From: Hydrangea macrophylla
Lineage: Eukaryota; Streptophyta; Magnoliopsida; Cornales; Hydrangeaceae
Assembly (NCBI GenBank): GCA_033977485.1
Contig: CM066997.1
Location: 74,370,634 to 74,434,633 of the forward strand
Length of the DNA: 64,000 nt
Direction: 5' to 3'
The position numbers and the translations under genes are program-made. Positions 58,101 through 64,000 of this stretch are shown here, piece after piece (within the stretch, counting starts at the first letter, position 1; the number at the start of each line of letters is the position of its first letter). Under the pieces are notes generated by a model, which searched no databases, was not told the DNA's origin, and was given only the letters and a program-made list of their open reading frames with translations.

Positions 58101-58426
58101 TCAAACCAAACATAGTATAAGATGATTATTTGGATGCTAATTGAGGCCCGTCGAGAGACGGGGTGATTTGAGGGTGTTTTAGTCGTGACAAAGGCTCCTT
58201 CCTCTCTCGTACCAAAATCCCAAGCCAAGTTCTTTGGTTATGAAGGGTTGGTGCCCTTTATCCATTTAGGTGAGTCAAAATTGGGTTTCTTGGTTCCCTA
58301 AAGACCAAGTGGCGACTCTGTATCTGTTTTCATCAAATCTTTTTCAAATCAATTTTAAAACAAGGAAATTAATTCTAAAACCCCGGTAAAGAACAGGGGG
58401 TGGACTCCCAAGGCCGCGTGTCCTCA
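55176..58426 (+). mobile_element. 3' LTR of element A
   Basis: Runs from TATAGACACCCCATTTT to GTGTCCTCA, 3.25 kb. TATA box TATATAAA at 56203-56210, a 16-bp C run at 57766-57781, and the conserved block GGCCCGTCGAGAGACGGG (58145-58162) near the right end. The terminal TG is mutated, so the exact left end rests on alignment with the other copies. Confidence 0.85.
56203..56210 (+). promoter_or_regulatory. TATA box of element A 3' LTR
   Basis: TATATAAA at the position equivalent to 43825 in the 5' LTR. Confidence 0.6.
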
Positions 58427-58694
58427 CTCGTCCTCAAAGTGGTAAATCAATTGACCAAGGTTCCAAGCCACAGAAAGCTCGGGTTTAATTAGGAAGGCCC
58501 TTACCCGATCACTCGAGTAAACTGACCGGGATCCTAATAGCCGCAAACTATGGAAGGAAGTGAATTCTGACACCCATAGAACGTGGAGCACCTACACAAG
58601 TACTAGCAGTAGATTAGGTTAGCACATGCATGATTTACTAAACAACTCTTTTTGAGCCCTCTTATAATTTCCCAAGTAGCTCTTTTTAAGCCCT
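58427..58694. other. 268-bp spacer between two Ogre-like elements
   Basis: Not recognisable as host gene. It holds a 17-bp imperfect repeat (CTCTTTTTGAGCCCTC and CTCTTTTTAAGCCCTT) near 58648 and 58681. It could be host DNA or a piece of yet another element. Confidence 0.5.
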
Positions 58695-58849
58695 TGTAGA
58701 CACCCCATTTTGTCGGCTATCATATTTAGGAGACCCATAGCTTGGTGGTTCACCATGATCGAAAAAGATTCAAAAAGGACTCCTGGAAGTTAGTTCTATC
58801 TCTCAAAATGCTCAGGATGACCAAAATGCCCCTGAAAGCCCAAATACTC

Positions 58850-59470
58850 CCAGATTTGTAACAAAAGTTCTGGAAATATGCTACATCATAAAAAAGTACT
58901 AAAAATGAGTTTAGAAGTAAAATCAGATGAAATCGTCAGCTCCTAGAGACCCCCAAAAGTCTCGGAAGTTCCCGAAAAGTCCTCGTTGATCGGTTTGACC
59001 AGGGTTTGATCGAAATCATTCAAATTTGCCAAAAAGTTCCGAGATCATTCTAGATCATGTGAAAAGTACTAAAATAAGTTTTTAAAGAAAATTGGATGAA
59101 AACGTCAGCTCCTGGGATCTCCCAGAGGTTCCCAGAACTTCCTAGAAATCCTAGGTTTGACCGATTTGACCTAAAAGTGGACTTTGAGACCGGAGTGCCA
59201 TATCATTTTTCAAACGTTTTCATAGATACTAGAGGTCAATAACTTTCCAACGGTATATCGCATATAATTTCTGGATTTAAAATGAATTTATTATGAATTT
59301 CTGAAGGTAAAAAAGGTAATCGAATCGACTTTTATCGCGAATACCGCAAAACTTTTCAAAGTGACCTATCTCCGAACTATTTTTTATGAAAAGTAAAGTC
59401 CATTAACTTTCCAACGGTATATCACAAGATTAATTTGGAGTTCATACGCATTTTCTATGGGTTTCGAACG
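58850..59470 (+). repeat. Degenerate ~165-170-bp repeats in LTR U3
   Basis: GATGAAATCGTCAGCTCCT (58925) recurs as GATGAAAACGTCAGCTCCT 169 bp later. AACTTTCCAACGGTATATC (59241) recurs 164 bp later (59405), each followed by a related GCGAATACCG phrase. The same pairs are found in the other LTRs of the family. Confidence 0.75.
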
Positions 59471-59535
59471 AAATAGGGCATTTTTGCGAATACCGAAATC
59501 TCTGGGGGCCTAAATACAAATTTTTGGACGTCTAA

Positions 59536-59562
59536 GGTGCAGTGCCACAGTGGCACTGCACC
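59536..59562. repeat. 27-bp near-perfect palindrome in LTR
   Basis: GGTGCAGTGCCAC (59536-59548) and GTGGCACTGCACC (59550-59562) are perfect complements around one A. The equivalent sites in the other LTRs are imperfect (for example GTGCCGCGGTGGCAC near 43649). Confidence 0.9.
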
Positions 59563-61902
59563 ACTGCAGAGGCAGCACATAGCTAGTGCTGCGGCAGCAC
59601 TCAACCCCCGTAGAAACCCATTTTTGTAATTTATTTTGGGGGTTCAAATTGAATAATTAAAGACCAAAACGATGTAGTTTTATGTTCACAGTTGTTTGGG
59701 ACCAATGGGAGCACTCTTTAAATCCCAAAACCACCCCAAATTTGCCTATGTAAACCCCCCTTGACTTCTCATTTAGCGGGGGCCAAGTGCAAAGCTTAAA
59801 AAAGTTGTAGAGAGAATGAGAAATTTACTTAGAGTTAGAAGTGAGAAATGGAGCTTCCTCCACTGATTTTCCATAGAAAGTGAGTTCTAAACCCTCCCTA
59901 ACCCTCCCTAACCACCATTCTTGAGCAATCTTAAGTTAGGAAGCTACTTCCATGTCCAAATGTCAATATATATGAGTTAAACACCAAGTTACAAGTCCAA
60001 TATCTCAATGATCATCATCTATTGATTGCTTAGTTGATTGTTTACATATTATGTTCATCTCTTCTCACCCCATTTCTTTATGAGTTTTCTTTGATTACTT
60101 ACATGTTTATCATAGTCTATTGATAACATGTTTGAGGAAAATGAATCCTTATAGATAGTAGCTCTTGACCTCAAAGACATGTTTGATGGATGATGATTCT
60201 AACTTCAATACATTCATATGCATTATTAAAGTCATATTCTTAAACAAAACTATGTTTGTGCAAACAATATTGGGAGTTCTTCATGATGAGTTTGATGTTG
60301 ATTTCCAAGACGTTATAATCTCCATTTGATGTTGAAAACATGCTTTCAAAACCCCTCTAAAACCCCCAATATTTGGATTCCAAGAAATAAACCTTGTTTT
60401 CTCAAACAATCTTCAAAACAGTGAATGATTTGAGTTCAAAGATTTCTCTAGAACTCAATACTCAAAGGGTCAATACAAGACCACTTGAAAAGTCTTCCTA
60501 ACTTATTATAGAACACCCATGATTTTTGGTTTGGCGTGAAAACACTTCGAAGGCTTCCATTTTGACCCAAACATTCCTTCCAGATATTCTGCTTTTGCTG
60601 TCACAGTAGCTTGGTTGACTTTCAACTTATTTTTCAGAAATCTTTTCCAAAAGGAGTGGTCCCAAATCATTTTTCCCTTGAACTTCAGTGTCTTAGGGAA
60701 CGTTCTGTATAATATGGGCCTCTAGATGTTTTGTTTTCATTTTCTAAGATTTTTCAACATTTCAGTCGATAGTACGGACTCTGTTTCTGAGTAACCTCTA
60801 TTTTTTATATGATTTCTCTCATTATGTAATAGTTATTCAAGATTGGCTTTTTGATATGCATTCTAGACACAATAAGGATGATATCCATAAAAAATCATGA
60901 ACTAAAAACATTTCAAACCCCACTTTTCATTTTTCACAAGATCAACTCACTGTTCTTTCAACTATTCACATCAAGCATACTTTTACTTTCATTCTTTGAT
61001 TTGATGCTCACATGCACTCCAAATTAGTTCATATCTTAGGAAGTAGTCCATACGACATTTTCACATATCCTATGATGATTTCTTTCATGCATTCATGCAT
61101 TACTCTAGACTTCTAAGCCACTTTAGAAAGTCCATGTACATAAACACACTACAACCTTTGCACATTTTAGGATCATACATTGCATCCATGCTAGATTTGG
61201 AGTTTTTGTGACTCCTAATCTAAAAAGATTATAAGGAATGAACTTGATCACACGTTCATACTTTCCCCCGATCTAATCATCCTTTTTGTCTGTCCCGGGG
61301 ATTGAGAGGTCTTTCTTTTTCAAAAATTAACATGCATCATTCTAGCTGCTAAGCATGTTTTGATTTCTTTGATTATTTGTTTCAATAACCATTCATGTCC
61401 CCCTTCTAGACTTGGAAAACTTGATTACTTGATATGTGATTAGACGATTTTTTCTAGGTTTGTTTGTATGATCTTTCACTTTACATTGTGTGATACTTGG
61501 CTTAGATCTTATGAATGATATCTTATCTTTCGATCTTCCATTTCAAGATTCTTATGTGATGTAATATACTATCATAGTATTAACTGTCGAACCAAACATA
61601 GTATAAGATGAATATTTGGATGCTAATTGAGGCCCGTCGAGAGACGGGGCGAGTTGAGGGTGTTTTAGTCGTGATAAAGGCTCCTTCTTATCTCGTACCA
61701 AAACCCCGAGCCAATTTCTTTGGTTATGAAGTGCCGGTGCCCTTTATCCATTTGGGTGAGTCAAAATTAGGTTTCTTTGTTCCTTAAAGACCATGTGGCG
61801 ACTCCGTATCTGTTTTTTACAGACCTTCCTTTTTTTTCTTTGATCCAAATCAATTTTAAAACAACCAAAAGAGTGGACGACGGATTTCGAGTGTCCACAA
61901 TC

Positions 61903-61920
61903 TGGCAACTCTGCGGGGGA
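61903..61920 (+). promoter_or_regulatory. Primer-binding site of element D
   Basis: TGGCAACTCTGCGGGGGA at the same spacing after the LTR as in element A, with a few changes from it. Confidence 0.65.
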
Positions 61921-63783
61921 TATTTTATTTTACAACAAAATAATACAGAGGCTTGACTCATAAGAAGTATCCTTAAAATTATCTTTTTACTGTGTTTAGT
62001 TCACCGCATTGCACTCTTGCATTTTCCCCTCTGACTGTGTCTGAAACGCGGTGCTGACATTGTTCAAGTCTTCCTGTGCCATGGCATAAGTCACCATTGA
62101 TATTGTACCTTCCAAGGTATATCAAAAAGAGTAAAAACTTTCGTACTGTCTCTCTAACGATATATCGGAACTCTCGTCAATGGACCCTTTTTAACTAAAC
62201 CTAGACTTTGCATATAGATTCCTGTAGAACCTTTCATAGGACTATTAATTTATCTTTTCAAATAGGACAATATGATATAACTGCTGTATGCCCTAGTGGG
62301 ATTACCTGCACGGTGTAAACGCTTATGTGGCATAGAACAGAACCTCTTACTTATGATTCCCAAGGCAATCACTCACATGTGATTACTTTAATTTGACCTG
62401 CCTAGGCACCATGATAAGGATGTCTGCTCTATGCTTACAAAGATATACACCACAAACTTGTTTGTTGGTCCTAAGACATAGGAGTATGAAAACTTATTAG
62501 ACTGTATGATCACCATCATCACATGCTCCTGTCAGATAAACTAGTTTCTCCCAGAAACTCTAATTTCCCAATTTCTCCTAGAAACTCTACCCAGATATAC
62601 CAGTTTCTTCTAGAAACTCTATCCAAATCCCCCAGATTACACAGAAATCTCAGTTTTACCCAGAAACTTCGATATACTTGTTTCTTCCAGAAATCTATCC
62701 AACTTACCCAAATGTACCTGTTTTCCCAAAAGCTCTGTCCAAATCTCCCAGATTTCCCAAAAATCCAAGTAACTCCGTCCAAACTTCCCAAAAATGTCAA
62801 GATGTACCAGTTTCTCCCAGAAATTCTGATTTCCTAGTTTTTCCCAGAAGCTCTATCCAATCCGCCTAGATTTCTCATAAATCCCCGTTTATCCCAGAAA
62901 CCTTGGAATCCCTGCTTTTCCTAGAAACCTTTCCCAATTTACCAATTTCTCCCAGAAATTCTGATTTCCCAGTTTCTCCCAGAAACTCTATCCAATCCGC
63001 CTAGATTTCCCAGAAATCCCTATTTATCTCAGAAACCTTAGTATCCTTATTTTTCCCAAAAACCTTTCCCATTTTACTTTGTTTCTCCCAGAAACTCTAG
63101 TTTCTCAATTCCCCCCCAGAAATTCTACCCAACTCACCCAGAAATACCTGTTTCTTTCAAAAACTTTGTCCAAATCACCTAGATTTTCCAGAAATCCCTG
63201 TTTCCTAGAGACACAACCAAAATTCACCCAGATTTCCCAAAAATATCTACTTATAAAATTTCCCAGATTCTCATTCCTCAAAGAGCAAACCTGTCTTCCT
63301 CACCCTCCCCATGACAGTAATCATCCTGGGAAAAAAAGTTAGCACATTCTGTATGGTTAGGACCTTACTTGCTTAACTGCTATATGTTAGAAGTAGGGGC
63401 ATCATATAGATTAGGGCTTGCATCTGCATGCTTATCTCATGTGCATACATAATTCGTGTTAGCCTACATATACATGCATCTCGTCAGTCTCACATGTGTC
63501 AATCCTACACATCAAATGCATACATATCATCATCCTCACTCATCTCAATTATTTTATAGAAGTTGTATACTTACTGCAACCGTCCTCGGTTTGTATCATT
63601 AAATTCTTCAAAATTCTGATCATCTCTCCCCAATAGGAGCCCATAAGAAGTACTTTGCACCTCTGCTAATTTGGGCTTTTACTTCTATTTGCAAAAAACA
63701 TAGCCCTGGGTAGGGACACCTCTGTACCTCCCCGAATTCATTGTCGTGATCACAGGCTAGCCCAGGCTATCATAAACCCACTA
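61921..63783 (+). other. Leader of element D
   Basis: Non-coding, alignable by eye with the leader of element A along its length outside the palindromic array. Confidence 0.7.
62523..63270 (+). repeat. Palindromic TTTCTCCCAGAAA array, element D leader
   Basis: The same degenerate palindrome array as at 48163-49095 but shorter, with a different order and number of units. It lies at the same position relative to the primer site and gag. Confidence 0.85.
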
Positions 63784-64000
63784 ATGGCCTACCAAGATTT
63801 GGAAGGGAAAGTGAATAAACTACAAACCACTGTTGAACATCTAAGTGTAAGGGTAAGTCGATTTGAGAAGATGGTGTAGAGCATCAATAAAGGGATGAAT
63901 GGTTTGCCCGACGCCATCTATCCAAGCCCATTTCCACATTTGAATACCTACTTGTATCCAAGCCCATGCCTTAGCCTTGGTAATCCTAGTCCATATCCAA
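63784..64000 (+). pseudogene. Element D Gag N-terminus, with nonsense codon (partial)
   Basis: The ATG at 63784 begins MAYQDLEGKVNKLQTTVEHL, clearly the same protein start as in element A. Codon 32 (63877-63879) is TAG where element A has CAG, a C-to-T change that ends the protein after 31 residues. Downstream codons still read the proline-rich segment (AIYPSPFPHLNTYLYPSP), so the stop is recent relative to divergence of the copies. The rest lies outside the window. Confidence 0.7.

Larger units (their letters stand above)
43181..58426 (+). mobile_element. Element A: Ogre-like non-autonomous retrotransposon
   Basis: The order is: truncated 5' LTR (43181-47527, carrying a copia-type solo LTR), Arg-type primer site, 1.9-kb leader with a palindromic array, gag N-terminus, a 5.3-kb non-coding region with tandem arrays, purine tract, and 3' LTR (55176-58426). 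Both LTRs match closely by eye. No protease, RT or integrase motif was found in the 7.6-kb interior. Non-autonomy is therefore strongly suggested, although a later deletion of pol is possible. Confidence 0.85.
58695..61899 (+). mobile_element. 5' LTR of element D
   Basis: Runs from TGTAGACACCCCATTTTG to GAGTGTCCACA, 3.2 kb. The TATA position reads TATGTAAA (59747-59754), changed from TATATAAA in its relatives, so its promoter may be weakened. Confidence 0.9.
58695..64000 (+). mobile_element. Element D: second Ogre-like element, 5' part
   Basis: Complete 5' LTR, primer site, leader with a palindromic array and start of gag, in the same order as element A. It continues beyond the window. It lies in the same orientation as A, 268 bp downstream. 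Confidence 0.85.

Noticed and set aside
59888..59914. Telomere-like CCCTCCCTAACCCTCCCTAACC
   Set aside because: Only two to three imperfect units, not the CCCTAAA plant repeat, and at a fixed place within an LTR leader.

Overview
This is a gene-poor, transposon-dense stretch of a flowering-plant nuclear genome, most likely a eudicot. The evidence is the repeat content: plant-type LTR retrotransposons of several lineages (copia, chromovirus/Tekay-like, Athila-like, Tat/Ogre-like), a plant L1-type LINE with a plant-style RNase H, MITEs with 3-, 8- and 9-bp target duplications, and dinucleotide and poly(A) microsatellites. I found no convincing intact host gene. Every recognisable coding stretch is a retroelement protein, and nearly all are broken by stops or frameshifts. 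Assignments come from reading motifs by eye. No alignment or database search was run.

Layout. 1-1.04 kb: tail of a copia element with its 3' LTR. 1.04-16 kb: AT-rich intergenic DNA holding a 5'-truncated LINE (3.18-5.2 kb), several MITEs with recognisable target duplications (5.3, 8.4, 11.4 and 12.7 kb are the clearest), a 177-bp fold-back element (15.5 kb), microsatellites and short tandem repeats. 16-21 kb: a poorly defined LTR remnant, a SINE-like fragment, and a reverse-oriented Tekay/Del-like 3' LTR with a chromodomain scrap. 21.3-27.07 kb: a non-autonomous element with two long related LTRs, an iMet-type primer site and only about 1.07 kb of non-coding interior.

27.07-34.8 kb: the 3' half of a Tat/Ogre-like gypsy element ('element B'). 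Its integrase on the + strand is followed by two antisense reading regions on the - strand. One encodes a protein recognisable as a plant mobile domain (PMD, aminotransferase-like) protein. Each antisense region has a TATA-like box about 100 bp upstream of its ATG. 35.2-38.4 kb: a reverse solo LTR of a 3.2-kb Ogre-like LTR family, with a near-perfect target duplication. 38.7-41.2 kb: a heavily decayed Tat-type RT/RNase H/archaeal RNase H/integrase. 41.2-43.2 kb: an Athila-like LTR, Asp-type primer site and start of gag, cut off by the next element.

43.2-58.4 kb: 'element A', an Ogre-like element whose 5' LTR is truncated and carries a reverse copia-type solo LTR. Its interior holds a gag N-terminus but no recognisable pol. 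The rest is a long 5' leader with a palindromic repeat array and a long 3' region with six successive tandem-repeat arrays. 58.7-64 kb: the 5' LTR, leader and gag start of a second element of the same family ('element D'), running off the window. Its gag has a nonsense codon. The A/D family depends on trans-acting enzymes, and its untranslated regions look like a nursery for satellite DNA.
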